NCBI RefSeq assembly: GCF_007474545.1
Contig: NZ_VKOG01000002.1
Coordinates: 372,001 to 436,000 of the forward strand
Origin: Chryseobacterium binzhouense
Lineage (GTDB): Bacteria; Bacteroidota; Bacteroidia; Flavobacteriales; Weeksellaceae
Reading direction: 5' to 3'
DNA: 64,000 nt
Part shown: piece by piece, positions 1-8,415 of the stretch
Position numbering within the stretch: the stretch's first letter is position 1
How the letters are laid out: every line of letters begins with the position of its first letter
Program-made: the position numbers and the translations under genes
The notes under the pieces: model-generated
Databases searched by the model: none
Told to the model about the DNA's origin: nothing
Seen by the model: the letters and a program-made list of their open reading frames with translations, nothing else

Positions 1-1958
1 TCCAGCAAACCCTGTTCAGCAAATTTAGCCAAATGACCCAGAACTGTTTCTTTTACTAAACCTCTTTCTAAGGCAATTTCAGAAACTGTTTTTCCTTCTT
101 CAAATAATTGAAAAGTAAGAACCTGAGAAGGAACTTTAGCTATTTTCATGCTTACTTCTTTATTGTTTTTCTCATCAAGAAGTTTTACATCCAAAAGATG
201 GCTCTCTTTTAATCCATTCAGATAATCTTCAATATCTTCAAGCCAGCTTCTGATTTCCTCGTTGTATTGTTTAAGTCCTTTTACACCCTTAATTTCAGCA
301 TAAAAATCCTTTAACGGACTGAAAATTTTATTATTGATTTCACTGAAAAAGAAATTAACCGCACCTTTGGATTTATTCTCAATTTCGATCCATTCTTCTT
401 TTTCCTGAATAAACAGGCTGACTTTCTGAAAAATAATCCGCTCCAGTTTTTCAAAAATTTTGCTGAGGTTCTGAGTTTCATGCTTAAGCTGCAGGTAGAG
501 CTGATTCGCTTTTACCCGATCAATACTTTTGTTGACCAAAGACAAATTATTCCACTGCTCCACTTCTTTCATCAACCACTGACAATCTAATGTCCGAAGA
601 AGTTTTCTGATGGCATAATCGTATTTTTCCTGATTCAGTATTGTTTCCACATGATCATTGGCATGGGTATCACCTTGAAATTTTAAAATTCTGTTATCTT
701 TAAAAATAACTTCAGGAGTAATTTTTGATTTTAAAACAATTCCCTCCAAAGTTCGGCAGCGAGACAAAGCAACATACACCTGCCCTGCAGTAAAACTTTT
801 ACCAGCATCTATAATAACTTTATCGAAGGTAAGTCCCTGACTTTTATGAATCGTAACTGCCCAAGCCAATTTTATCGGAAACTGCTCAAAACTTCCCAAA
901 ACTTCCTCTCTGATCATTTTATCAGAATCAAGAGAGTATTTTTTTTGTTCCCAGACTTCACGCTTTACCGTAATTTCTCTTTCGCTGCCTTCCAGAATAA
1001 CTTTTATCTCGTTTTCTTCCAAAGCCGAAATTTCACCAAGCTTACCGTTGTAATATTTTTTATCGCCTGAAATATCATTTCGGATAAACATAATCTGAGC
1101 TCCGACTTTCAGCTCAAGAAACTGATCATTGGGAAACTGATTTTCTTTAAACTCACCAAAAAGCTTAGCTTCGTAAATTCCCGGTGTGAGATTGATCTCT
1201 TTCAGTTTTTCCTGATTGATATCGTCTGCCATTTTGTTGTGAGAACAAAGGTAAACGTAAGGTTCTTCACCTGATTCAAAATCAGGAGTGTATCTTTTGT
1301 TTAATTCTTCAAAATCAATATTAGCAACATCACCATCTCTAATTGCATTTAAAATTTCAAGGAAATGCTCGTCAGTCTGCCGATATACCTTCGTGAGCTC
1401 AATTGTAAGCAAAGGAATTTCTTTAATGGCGATACTATCGAAGAAAAAGGGAGAATTGTAAAACATTTTAAGCACATGCTCGTCTCTCACAACAGGTGGA
1501 AGCTGGTACAAATCTCCGATGAACAACATCTGAACCCCGCCAAATTGCTGATTATTTCTGCGGATAAACCTGAGAGAAAAGTCCATCATATCCAAAACAT
1601 CTGCCCGAAGCATAGAAACCTCATCAATAATGATCACTTCAACTTCTCTCAAAAGTTTAAGTTTATCTTTACGATATTTAAAATGCTGCTGAAGATCAAC
1701 AATATTATTGGCTATATTACTGTCTATGCGATCTGTAGTCGGTAAAAAAGTACGCAACGGAAGACCAAACATAGAATGAATGGTTACTCCGCCTGCATTG
1801 ATGGCAGCAATTCCGGTAGGAGCTACTACGATATGCTTTTTTTTCGTTTTTTTTACAAATTCGTTAAGAAATGTGGTCTTACCAGTTCCAGCTTTTCCAG
1901 TAAGAAAAACGCTTCTGCTGGTAAATTCTATTAATTCAAAAAAATGATTGTTCATCAT
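1..1958 (-). CDS. RecD/Pif1-like ATP-dependent DNA helicase with C-terminal HTH (partial)
   Basis: The gene starts at 1958 (or 1955, two adjacent ATGs) and runs off the left edge, so at least 652 codons are present and the C-terminus is missing. The N-terminus has a Walker A motif (GKAGTGKTT, near residue 20), then IIDEVSML (Walker B), FIGDLYQLPPV (motif III) and, near residue 390, AWAVTIHKSQGLTFD followed by YVALSRC. These are superfamily 1B (RecD2/Pif1) helicase motifs. The last residues before the edge (EEGKTVSEIALERGLVKETVLGHL, given here only as landmarks) resemble the HTH_40 domain appended to such helicases. The role is probably DNA unwinding in repair or recombination. Substrate specificity cannot be told. 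Confidence 0.85.
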   Translation of the reverse strand, partial: MMNNHFFELIEFTSRSVFLTGKAGTGKTTFLNEFVKKTKKKHIVVAPTGIAAINAGGVTIHSMFGLPLRTFLPTTDRIDSNIANNIVDLQQHFKYRKDKLKLLREVEVIIIDEVSMLRADVLDMMDFSLRFIRRNNQQFGGVQMLFIGDLYQLPPVVRDEHVLKMFYNSPFFFDSIAIKEIPLLTIELTKVYRQTDEHFLEILNAIRDGDVANIDFEELNKRYTPDFESGEEPYVYLCSHNKMADDINQEKLKEINLTPGIYEAKLFGEFKENQFPNDQFLELKVGAQIMFIRNDISGDKKYYNGKLGEISALEENEIKVILEGSEREITVKREVWEQKKYSLDSDKMIREEVLGSFEQFPIKLAWAVTIHKSQGLTFDKVIIDAGKSFTAGQVYVALSRCRTLEGIVLKSKITPEVIFKDNRILKFQGDTHANDHVETILNQEKYDYAIRKLLRTLDCQWLMKEVEQWNNLSLVNKSIDRVKANQLYLQLKHETQNLSKIFEKLERIIFQKVSLFIQEKEEWIEIENKSKGAVNFFFSEINNKIFSPLKDFYAEIKGVKGLKQYNEEIRSWLEDIEDYLNGLKESHLLDVKLLDEKNNKEVSMKIAKVPSQVLTFQLFEEGKTVSEIALERGLVKETVLGHLAKFAEQGLL

Positions 1959-2085
1959 CAGCAAAATTACGAAAAAGAGTTTAGGGAATAAATTTTGATT
2001 AAATTAAAAAATAATAATGAAATTTGCATGGTACTAAATCAGCATCAACAATGACATTATTAATAAACCGATAAACAACTGCATT

Positions 2086-2526
2086 ATGAGAAATTTCTTC
2101 AGCATTTTTTTAATCATTTTAGCCTTCGTAACAATGGCAAACTCCTGTAAATCGGCAAATTCACAGGACGACTCCACACTTCCTAAAGACATCTCCGAAA
2201 GACCAGCTGATGAAAACAGTGAAAAGTACGATCAAGCCTTATTGGACGAAATGCGGACAGAAATAGAATCAGCAATCGCTAAAGAAAAATGCAGCAAATC
2301 TTCAGAATGGACTTTTGCCCCAATGGGATCAAAAGCTTGCGGAGGTCCTGTACGCTATATTGCTTATCCTAAAAAAATTCAAGATGTAATAGCCCCAAAA
2401 ATCAGCGATTACACGCAAAAAATGTCTGACTTTAACAATAAATATAATATCGTTTCCGATTGTATGTTGGCAGCAGAGCCAACGGGAGTACGATGTGAAA
2501 ACGGTAACGCAGTATTTATTTATTAA
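2086..2526 (+). CDS. small lipoprotein of unknown function
   Basis: 146 aa. The N-terminus is a lipoprotein signal (hydrophobic stretch to residue 18, then ANSC at 18-21), so the mature protein should be lipid-anchored in the envelope. The remainder is charged and soluble, with Cys residues near 70, 85, 126 and 137 that could form disulfides. It includes the segment WTFAPMGSKACGGPVRYIAYP, a pattern I have seen in uncharacterised Bacteroidota lipoproteins. No function is assigned. It stands alone between the helicase (divergent) and the carbonic anhydrase (convergent) and ends just before a strong hairpin. Confidence 0.7.
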   Translation: MRNFFSIFLIILAFVTMANSCKSANSQDDSTLPKDISERPADENSEKYDQALLDEMRTEIESAIAKEKCSKSSEWTFAPMGSKACGGPVRYIAYPKKIQDVIAPKISDYTQKMSDFNNKYNIVSDCMLAAEPTGVRCENGNAVFIY

Positions 2527-2533
2527 ACTTAAA

Positions 2534-2557
2534 AAAGCTCTGACAAATCAGAGCTTT
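2534..2557. terminator. bidirectional intrinsic terminator
   Basis: A perfect 10-bp stem AAAGCTCTGA / TCAGAGCTTT with loop CAAA lies between two convergent genes. The minus-strand read-out has a run of six T, so it fits the carbonic anhydrase gene best. The plus-strand T tract is weaker. Confidence 0.85.
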
Positions 2558-2577
2558 AAGTTATTCTAAATAGATTT

Positions 2578-3093
2578 TTATCCTTCGTACCATGAAGAAT
2601 ATTTCACATAATTATCTGCAATTCTGTTAACTTCACCTTCCAGTAAAGCGGCAGAAATATCTTTAATTTTTTTCGCCGGAACTCCGCCCCAGACTTCACC
2701 TGATTTGATGTGTGTTCCCTGAGTTACCACAGAACCGGCTCCAACAATAGAATTTTCTTCTACCAGACAATTATCCATCACAATAGAACCCATCCCAATC
2801 AGCACGTTATCTTTGATGGTACAGCCATGAACAATAGCATTATGACCAATAGAAACGTTGTTTCCGATTTCCAAAGGATATTTTTCGTACGTGCAATGAA
2901 GCATTGCATTATCCTGCACATTCACTTTACTTCCCATTTTTATATAATGCACATCACCTCTTATTACCGCATTATACCAAATACTGCAGTTCTCTCCCAT
3001 TGTGACATCACCTATTACAGTTGCTGTTTCTGCTAAAAAAGTATTGTCACCAATTTGTGGTGTTTTTCCTAAAAGTTCTTTTATTAAAGCCAT
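2578..3093 (-). CDS. gamma-class carbonic anhydrase family protein (YrdA/PaaY-like)
   Basis: 171 aa, normal family length. It is built of left-handed beta-helix hexapeptide repeats from about residue 12 to 135. The zinc-binding histidines are visible: H66 in AMLHCTY and H84/H89 in IGHNAIVHGC, the HxxxxH spacing of gamma-carbonic anhydrases. Members form trimers with metal sites between subunits. Only some have measurable CO2 hydration, and others are acyl-CoA or ferripyochelin-type proteins. It is a single cytoplasmic gene with its own terminator. The exact substrate is not determined by sequence. Confidence 0.9.
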   Translation of the reverse strand: MALIKELLGKTPQIGDNTFLAETATVIGDVTMGENCSIWYNAVIRGDVHYIKMGSKVNVQDNAMLHCTYEKYPLEIGNNVSIGHNAIVHGCTIKDNVLIGMGSIVMDNCLVEENSIVGAGSVVTQGTHIKSGEVWGGVPAKKIKDISAALLEGEVNRIADNYVKYSSWYEG

Positions 3094-3225
3094 ATTTCAA
3101 TTTAACATTAGAAAAATTAAGTTATTCCGAAAACATAAATTATTGAATTTTACAAGCTCTGCCACTCAAATTACACCGATAGCAAAAATCTAAATTCAAT
3201 CCTCCCCGTTCTAACTTCTAATCCG

Positions 3226-3233
3226 TATTTTTG
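3226..3233 (+). promoter_or_regulatory. Bacteroidota -7 promoter element for the Nfu gene
   Basis: TATTTTTG matches TAnnTTTG and lies 22 nt upstream of the ATG at 3256. No good TTTG element is seen at the -33 position, so confidence is moderate. Confidence 0.5.
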
Positions 3234-3255
3234 TATTCTCAAATTTAACGAAAAA

Positions 3256-4134
3256 ATGCGTACAATCCTTATAGAACCAACAGAAAACCCAAAAGTGATG
3301 AAATTTGTAGCCGACTACAACTTGATTCCCGGATCATTGGAGTTGGACAGAGATTCAGATATATCCGAAATTCCTATTGCACAGGAACTTTTTAATTATC
3401 CTTTTGTAGAAAGAATCTTCATTACTGCTAATTTCGTAGCCGTTGCAAAACAGGATACCGTAGAATGGGAACATGTAGTAGAAAGTCTGAAAAACGTCAT
3501 TGAAGATGAACTATTGGCAAACCCAAGAATCTACCTGCAGAAGAAAAAAGAAATGTATCAGATTTATGCTGAAATGACACCGAATCCTAATGTAATGAAG
3601 TTCGTATCAAACAAACTTCTTCTGGACGGATTTGTTGAGATAAAATCCCGAGATGAAGCCAATGGAGTTCCTCTGGCTCAGGCTATTTTTAAGGAATTTG
3701 ATTTTGCGAATGAAGTTTTCATTTCAGATAATTTTGTTGCAGTTACCAAAGATAACAGTGTAGAATGGCATCAGGTAATGGTTACCGTTCGTGCACTTAT
3801 CGCAGATTATCTACAGAATGGAGGAGAAATTTCAAATATTGAAGCTCAAAAACATGAAAATCCTGTTGAAAAGATCATCAACAGAGATTATACGGATGAC
3901 GAGCAAAAAATTTCAGATATTCTAAATGAATATGTAGCTCCGGCGGTAGAGAATGATGGCGGTAAAATTTCTTTAATGGAATACGATGAAAGTACCAAAA
4001 CCGCTAAAATGCTTTTACAGGGTGCATGCTCCGGCTGTCCGAGCTCAACGGCAACTTTAAAAGGCGGAATTGAAAACATTTTAAAGCAATTCGTTCCGGA
4101 TCTTGTTGAAAAAGTAGAAGCTGTAAACGGATAA
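3256..4134 (+). CDS. NifU-family Fe-S scaffold protein with duplicated N-terminal domain
   Basis: 292 aa. The C-terminal NifU-like domain (about 213-290) contains the cluster-ligating CxxC (GACSGCPSS, C258 and C261). Upstream are two successive Nfu N-terminal domains, about 5-90 and 104-185. They align with each other over EPTENPKVMKFV versus EMTPNPNVMKFV, ANFVAVAKQD versus DNFVAVTKDN, and VEWEHV versus VEWHQV. Family knowledge: Nfu proteins carry [4Fe-4S] clusters to target apoproteins, and the N-domain mediates target contact. The gene precedes hemH on the same strand but a long repeat tract separates them. Confidence 0.92.
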   Translation: MRTILIEPTENPKVMKFVADYNLIPGSLELDRDSDISEIPIAQELFNYPFVERIFITANFVAVAKQDTVEWEHVVESLKNVIEDELLANPRIYLQKKKEMYQIYAEMTPNPNVMKFVSNKLLLDGFVEIKSRDEANGVPLAQAIFKEFDFANEVFISDNFVAVTKDNSVEWHQVMVTVRALIADYLQNGGEISNIEAQKHENPVEKIINRDYTDDEQKISDILNEYVAPAVENDGGKISLMEYDESTKTAKMLLQGACSGCPSSTATLKGGIENILKQFVPDLVEKVEAVNG

Positions 4135-4140
4135 AATGAA

Positions 4141-4182
4141 GTTAGAAGTTAGAAGTTAGAAGTTAGAAGTTAGAAGTTAGAA
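4141..4182. repeat. heptanucleotide tandem repeat GTTAGAA x6
   Basis: Six perfect head-to-tail copies of GTTAGAA begin 6 bases after the Nfu stop codon. They are followed after 8 bp by a second, different heptamer array. Confidence 0.97.
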
Positions 4183-4190
4183 GCAAAATT

Positions 4191-4281
4191 ACTTATTACT
4201 TATTACTTATTACTTATTACTTATTACTTATTACTTATTACTTATTACTTATTACTTATTACTTATTACTTATTACTTATT
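4191..4281. repeat. heptanucleotide tandem repeat ACTTATT x13
   Basis: Thirteen perfect copies (91 bp) end 27 bp before the hemH start. A degenerate copy follows (CATTACTTATAC). Slippage would change the length of the hemH upstream region in steps of 7 bp. No TAnnTTTG element is seen in or after the array. Confidence 0.97.
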
Positions 4282-4308
4282 AAATACCACTCATTACTTA
4301 TACATTAT

Positions 4309-5331
4309 ATGAAAGGAATATTATTAGTCAATCTCGGCTCACCAAGATCTACCGCTGTCCCAGATGTTAAAGAATATCTGGATGAGTTTTTAATGGATGA
4401 AAAAGTGATTGATTACCGCTGGTTTTTCCGTGCTTTACTCGTTCGCGGAATTATTCTCAATACAAGACCTGCAAAATCTGCCGAAGCTTATAAAACAGTC
4501 TGGACAGAGCAGGGCTCTCCTCTCATTGTAATTACAGAGAAAATCCAGAAAAAACTACAGAAACTGGTTGATATTCCTGTAGAGATCGGGATGCGCTATG
4601 CACAACCCAGCATTGAAACAGGAATTCAAAAACTCATAGATCGCGGCGTCTCGGAAATTATTCTTTTTCCGCTGTATCCTCAATATGCAATGAGTACCAC
4701 GGAAACAGTAATTGAAAAAGCTGAGGAAGTGAGAAAAGCAAAATTCCCGAATATAAAAATCAATTACATTCAGCCGTTTTACAACAGAGAAATTTACATC
4801 AATTGTTTGGCTGAAAGTATTAAGGAAAAACTGCCGGAGAACTTTGATGCGTTGCAATTTTCTTATCACGGAGTTCCTGAAAGACATATCTATAAAACAG
4901 ATCCTACCAAAACATGTAATCTTAACGACTGCTGTTCAAGAGAAAGCAATCCGAGTCATCAGTTTTGCTACAGACATCAATGCTTTAAAACAACCAACCT
5001 GGTAATAGAAAAACTGAATCTTCCAAAAGAAAAAACTATTGTTTCTTTTCAGTCGAGGTTAGGTAAAGATAAATGGATTGAGCCTTACACCGATGAAACA
5101 TTTGAGACGATTCCTAAAAAAGGAATAAAAAATCTGGCAGTAGTTTGTCCTGCTTTTGTATCTGATTGCCTGGAAACTCTTGAAGAAATCTCTGTAGAAG
5201 GAAAAGAACAGTTCACCCATGCAGGAGGAGAAAACTTCCATTATATTCCCTGCCTGAATGATGAAGACCGGTGGATTGAAGTGATTAAAACTTTGTGTGA
5301 AGAAAAACTCAACGAGTTTTATTTCGTTTAA
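4309..5331 (+). CDS. hemH: ferrochelatase
   Basis: 340 aa, full length. The N-terminus GILLVNLGSP is diagnostic. The catalytic histidine lies in FSYHGVPERH (about residue 187). Ferrochelatase inserts Fe2+ into protoporphyrin IX, the last step of protohaem synthesis, in the cytoplasm or at the membrane. A cysteine-rich stretch follows the catalytic His (TCNLNDCC, then CYRHQC, five Cys in about 25 residues). It may bind an Fe-S cluster or metal, but that is inference. The region upstream consists of heptamer repeats rather than an obvious promoter. Confidence 0.96.
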   Translation: MKGILLVNLGSPRSTAVPDVKEYLDEFLMDEKVIDYRWFFRALLVRGIILNTRPAKSAEAYKTVWTEQGSPLIVITEKIQKKLQKLVDIPVEIGMRYAQPSIETGIQKLIDRGVSEIILFPLYPQYAMSTTETVIEKAEEVRKAKFPNIKINYIQPFYNREIYINCLAESIKEKLPENFDALQFSYHGVPERHIYKTDPTKTCNLNDCCSRESNPSHQFCYRHQCFKTTNLVIEKLNLPKEKTIVSFQSRLGKDKWIEPYTDETFETIPKKGIKNLAVVCPAFVSDCLETLEEISVEGKEQFTHAGGENFHYIPCLNDEDRWIEVIKTLCEEKLNEFYFV

Positions 5332-5350
5332 ACAAAATTTACATCAAACT

Positions 5351-5380
5351 AAAAGACACTTAGGTTTCTAAGTGTCTTTT
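5351..5380. terminator. bidirectional intrinsic terminator
   Basis: A 13-bp perfect stem AAAAGACACTTAG / CTAAGTGTCTTTT with loop GTTT, with T runs on both strands. It lies between convergent hemH and the Plug gene. Confidence 0.92.
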
Positions 5381-5400
5381 TAATTATTTTATGAAGGACT

Positions 5401-6612
5401 TTACCTTACCGGCGTCCTGAATTCTCCGTAGCCAATTAAGCCATCATAATTCCTTCCGAAAGGTCTGTAATACAAAAATGCCTGATAAAGATTTTCGGTC
5501 TGCCAGAAATTACCGTTGATTTCGCCAAAATTCAAACTTCCATTTGCTTCTTTTGTTGCCAGAATATAATTATAAAAACCCTGTTTCAGATAAATTTTAG
5601 CTATATATTTTTGAGATGCCTCATCATACTGCATCTGAAATTCTTTTCTAGGCTGAAAATCATTGAATCCTCCTAGAATATACAGCTCTTTATTCATCGG
5701 TTCGGAATCTAATGAAAAATGCACCCAGGAATAATCTGCTTCACGTTCAGCATTTCTTTCCAATCCAAGATCGTTTCTTCGGTAATACCATGCTCCATTT
5801 ACATCAGGCTGATACTGATAATTCAGCGGATATGCCCAAACCGGATGTAGATAGGTTTGATTAACACCGTCTAAAACTTCCGTGGCTCTTACCATATCTG
5901 CTGCCATTCGCATATTTTTATTATCAAAATAATAAAATTCATTATTTCCAGGAAATATAAGATTAAGCTGCTGAAAAAGAAGTTTATTTCCCATCGTAGC
6001 ACTCGGCTTCTGACCAGAAATTACCATATGAGGATTATTGTTCTGCATCAAAGTGAGCGTCATTGAATTAACATTAGAAGTGAGATCTCCTGCTTTTGCT
6101 ACTGCCTGCACTTCTACTCTCTGGTTAAGACCCGGATTTTTTGCATCTGCAAAACGGGAAATATTTAACGCCAGATTTACCTGATCCTCAACTATAGAAA
6201 ATCTCCTTTTGATGATCGGCTGATCTGCAGATCTTTTATAAACGATCAGTTCAAAGTTTCCTGAAATTTTAGGCTGAATTTTTTCATTGGGAAACCTCAG
6301 TACGTAATGCGTGTAAGGCTGTAATGTGTTGAAGGAATACTGAAACTCATCCAGCATTGCATTCATTTGACCATTGGCAATTTCACTGAAAAACAAATTA
6401 TCATCCTGCCAGTTTCTGTCATAATGTTTTATAGTATAACGGTATACTTCACTGGAATTAGTAAGGTCATCAAATCTCAAAATCAATTGCTGTCCCATTG
6501 AAATTACGGGGGTTTCGTCATTTGTCTGAGGATTAAACAGCTGTATACTCTGAATATTCTGCCCGAACAAAAATCCACTTAAAGACAGTAAAAATAATTG
6601 TAATGTTTTCAT
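5401..6612 (-). CDS. type IX secretion system plug protein (DUF5103 family)
   Basis: 403 aa with a cleavable signal peptide (residues 1-17, ending FGQ). The sequence has the DUF5103 pattern, for example YTIKHYDRNWQ, the YSFNTLQPYTHYVLRFPN block near residue 93 (18 residues), and later SADQPIIKRRF and YYRRNDLGLE. From published work on the Flavobacterium johnsoniae T9SS translocon, the Plug protein caps the SprA channel on its periplasmic side in the absence of PorV. It therefore belongs to the outer-membrane protein export machinery, consistent with a PorV-family gene elsewhere in the window. It is monocistronic. Confidence 0.85.
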   Translation of the reverse strand: MKTLQLFLLSLSGFLFGQNIQSIQLFNPQTNDETPVISMGQQLILRFDDLTNSSEVYRYTIKHYDRNWQDDNLFFSEIANGQMNAMLDEFQYSFNTLQPYTHYVLRFPNEKIQPKISGNFELIVYKRSADQPIIKRRFSIVEDQVNLALNISRFADAKNPGLNQRVEVQAVAKAGDLTSNVNSMTLTLMQNNNPHMVISGQKPSATMGNKLLFQQLNLIFPGNNEFYYFDNKNMRMAADMVRATEVLDGVNQTYLHPVWAYPLNYQYQPDVNGAWYYRRNDLGLERNAEREADYSWVHFSLDSEPMNKELYILGGFNDFQPRKEFQMQYDEASQKYIAKIYLKQGFYNYILATKEANGSLNFGEINGNFWQTENLYQAFLYYRPFGRNYDGLIGYGEFRTPVR

Positions 6613-6701
6613 TATGACGAATATAATGATTATTTTGAACTAAAGAAAGATTTCCGTTTTCCATTTTTGAAAAAAACTTTATCTTTTACTTTAAAACAAA
6701 A

Positions 6702-6718
6702 CCCGGACTATTGCCGGG
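6702..6718 (-). terminator. intrinsic terminator after hutH
   Basis: A GC-rich CCCGG / CCGGG stem with 7-nt loop. On the minus strand it is followed by TTTTGTTTT and lies 33 bp downstream of the hutH stop. Confidence 0.8.
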
Positions 6719-6750
6719 CTTGATTTTTTATATCTAGTAATTCAAGGTAA

Positions 6751-8238
6751 TTAATTGACGATAAACTTTCTATCGTTAATTAGCTCCGCAATCGCCAACA
6801 TATCTTTCCCAATCAATCGGTCATCTTCAAGCTTTGCTACTTGAGAACGAAGAATAGCGTAATTTTCTTCAATAATATCGGAACATTTTGCCGGTCTTCT
6901 GAATTCCAGACCCTGCGCTGCAAACATCAATTCAACGGCAAGAATATTGACTAAATTGCCAAGAACCTGATTAAACTTCCTACCCGAAATACTTCCCATT
7001 GACACATGATCTTCCTGACCCAAACTCGTCGGAATAGAATCTGCTGAAGCTGGGAAGCAAAGTGTTTTATTTTCTGTGACCAAAGCTGCCGAAGTATATT
7101 GAGGAATCATAAATCCTGAATTCAACCCAGAGCTTTCCGTTAATAATCGTGGTAAACCATATTTGCCTTCCAGCAGCAAATAACTTCTGCGGTCTGAAAT
7201 ATTTCCCAGTTCTGCTGCCGCTAAAGTTGCGTAGTCTAAAGGTAAAGCCATTAATTGACCGTGAAAATTTCCGCCCGAAATAGATTCTTCAGCACTTAAT
7301 ATAATCGGATTATCCGTTACGGAATTCAGTTCTGTTTCCGCCATCATTTTTAGATGTTCAAAAGCATTTCTGCTTGCGCCGTGCACTTGCGGAACACATC
7401 TCATTGAATAAGGATCCTGAACTCTTTCACATCCTTCATGCGCTTTAAGATTGTCTGAATCTTTTAAGAAATTAAGCATTCTTGCGGCTACTTTTTTACT
7501 TCCTTCAAATGGTCTTATTTCGTGAAGCTCTTTTTTAAACGGGCTTGCTGAACCTCTGTAAGCTTCCAGACTCATTGCAGCGGCAAGATCCGCAAGATCC
7601 AGAAGATATTCAAACTTTTCTAAACCTTTTATAGCATGAGCCAAAATAAACTGAGTTCCGTTGATGAGTCCCAATCCTTCTTTTGGACCTAAAACTAAAG
7701 GCTTCAGATTATTTTTTTCAAGAATTTCTGCTGTTTCAAATATTTCGTTATCTACCCATACTTGTCCAAGTCCTAAAAGCGGCAAAACCAGATGTGAAAG
7801 CGGTGCTAAATCTCCTGATGCTCCAACAGAACCCTGCTCTGGAACAACTGGGATAATATCTTTTTCCAGCATCAAAATCATTCTTTCGATAACCTGAAGA
7901 GAAACTCCGGAAAATCCTTTAGACAACGCATGAACTTTTGCGATCATCATGATTTTGGAAAGTTCTTTATCAATAGGCTTTCCCACACCAACTGCGTGAG
8001 AAATAATCAGATTATATTGCAGCTGTGCAGTTTCATCGGCAGAAATTTTAGTATCGCAAAGCGGTCCGAAACCTGTATTAATACCATAAACACAGCGATC
8101 TGAATCTACAATTTTCTGAACATTTTTCTGAGAATTTAAAATCTGCTCTTTTGCAGCTTCATTTAGCTGGGCTTTATTAGGGTCTTTACATATTTCCAAA
8201 ACATCATGAAAACTGAAAGTATCAATACCGTATGTCAT
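6751..8238 (-). CDS. hutH: histidine ammonia-lyase
   Basis: 495 aa, full length. The MIO prosthetic-group tripeptide Ala-Ser-Gly is at 140-142 within GSVGASGDLAPLSH. The YGINTGFG motif near residue 51 and GGNFHGQ in the middle are also present. The enzyme deaminates L-histidine to trans-urocanate, the first step of histidine degradation. No other hut genes (hutU, hutI, hutG) are adjacent, so the pathway is not clustered here. It is divergent from uvrC. Confidence 0.96.
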   Translation of the reverse strand: MTYGIDTFSFHDVLEICKDPNKAQLNEAAKEQILNSQKNVQKIVDSDRCVYGINTGFGPLCDTKISADETAQLQYNLIISHAVGVGKPIDKELSKIMMIAKVHALSKGFSGVSLQVIERMILMLEKDIIPVVPEQGSVGASGDLAPLSHLVLPLLGLGQVWVDNEIFETAEILEKNNLKPLVLGPKEGLGLINGTQFILAHAIKGLEKFEYLLDLADLAAAMSLEAYRGSASPFKKELHEIRPFEGSKKVAARMLNFLKDSDNLKAHEGCERVQDPYSMRCVPQVHGASRNAFEHLKMMAETELNSVTDNPIILSAEESISGGNFHGQLMALPLDYATLAAAELGNISDRRSYLLLEGKYGLPRLLTESSGLNSGFMIPQYTSAALVTENKTLCFPASADSIPTSLGQEDHVSMGSISGRKFNQVLGNLVNILAVELMFAAQGLEFRRPAKCSDIIEENYAILRSQVAKLEDDRLIGKDMLAIAELINDRKFIVN

Positions 8239-8255
8239 TACTTAAAAAATTTGCC

Positions 8256-8263
8256 TAAAAATA
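8256..8263 (-). promoter_or_regulatory. probable -7 element for hutH
   Basis: Minus-strand TATTTTTA, one mismatch from TAnnTTTG, ends 18 nt from the hutH start codon. Confidence 0.4.
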
Positions 8264-8403
8264 CACATTTTAAAGCATACCGGAAAAGCCATCTGTTGAG
8301 GTTGAGATATTAATATCCTTAAATGCGTAACCATAAATTTAAATTTAACACATATTATAAGGCTGAAGGACTTTCTTTCACTTTTTTTCTGCTTCATAAT
8401 GCT

Positions 8404-8411
8404 TAAATTTG
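8404..8411 (+). promoter_or_regulatory. -7 promoter element abutting the uvrC start
   Basis: TAAATTTG matches the Bacteroidota -7 consensus exactly. Its last base is only 5 nt before the uvrC ATG, which implies a leaderless or almost leaderless mRNA. Confidence 0.6.
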
Positions 8412-8415
8412 CTAT

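Noticed and set aside
4141-4281. CRISPR array
   Set aside because: The units are perfect 7-mers without spacers, so they are simple tandem repeats.
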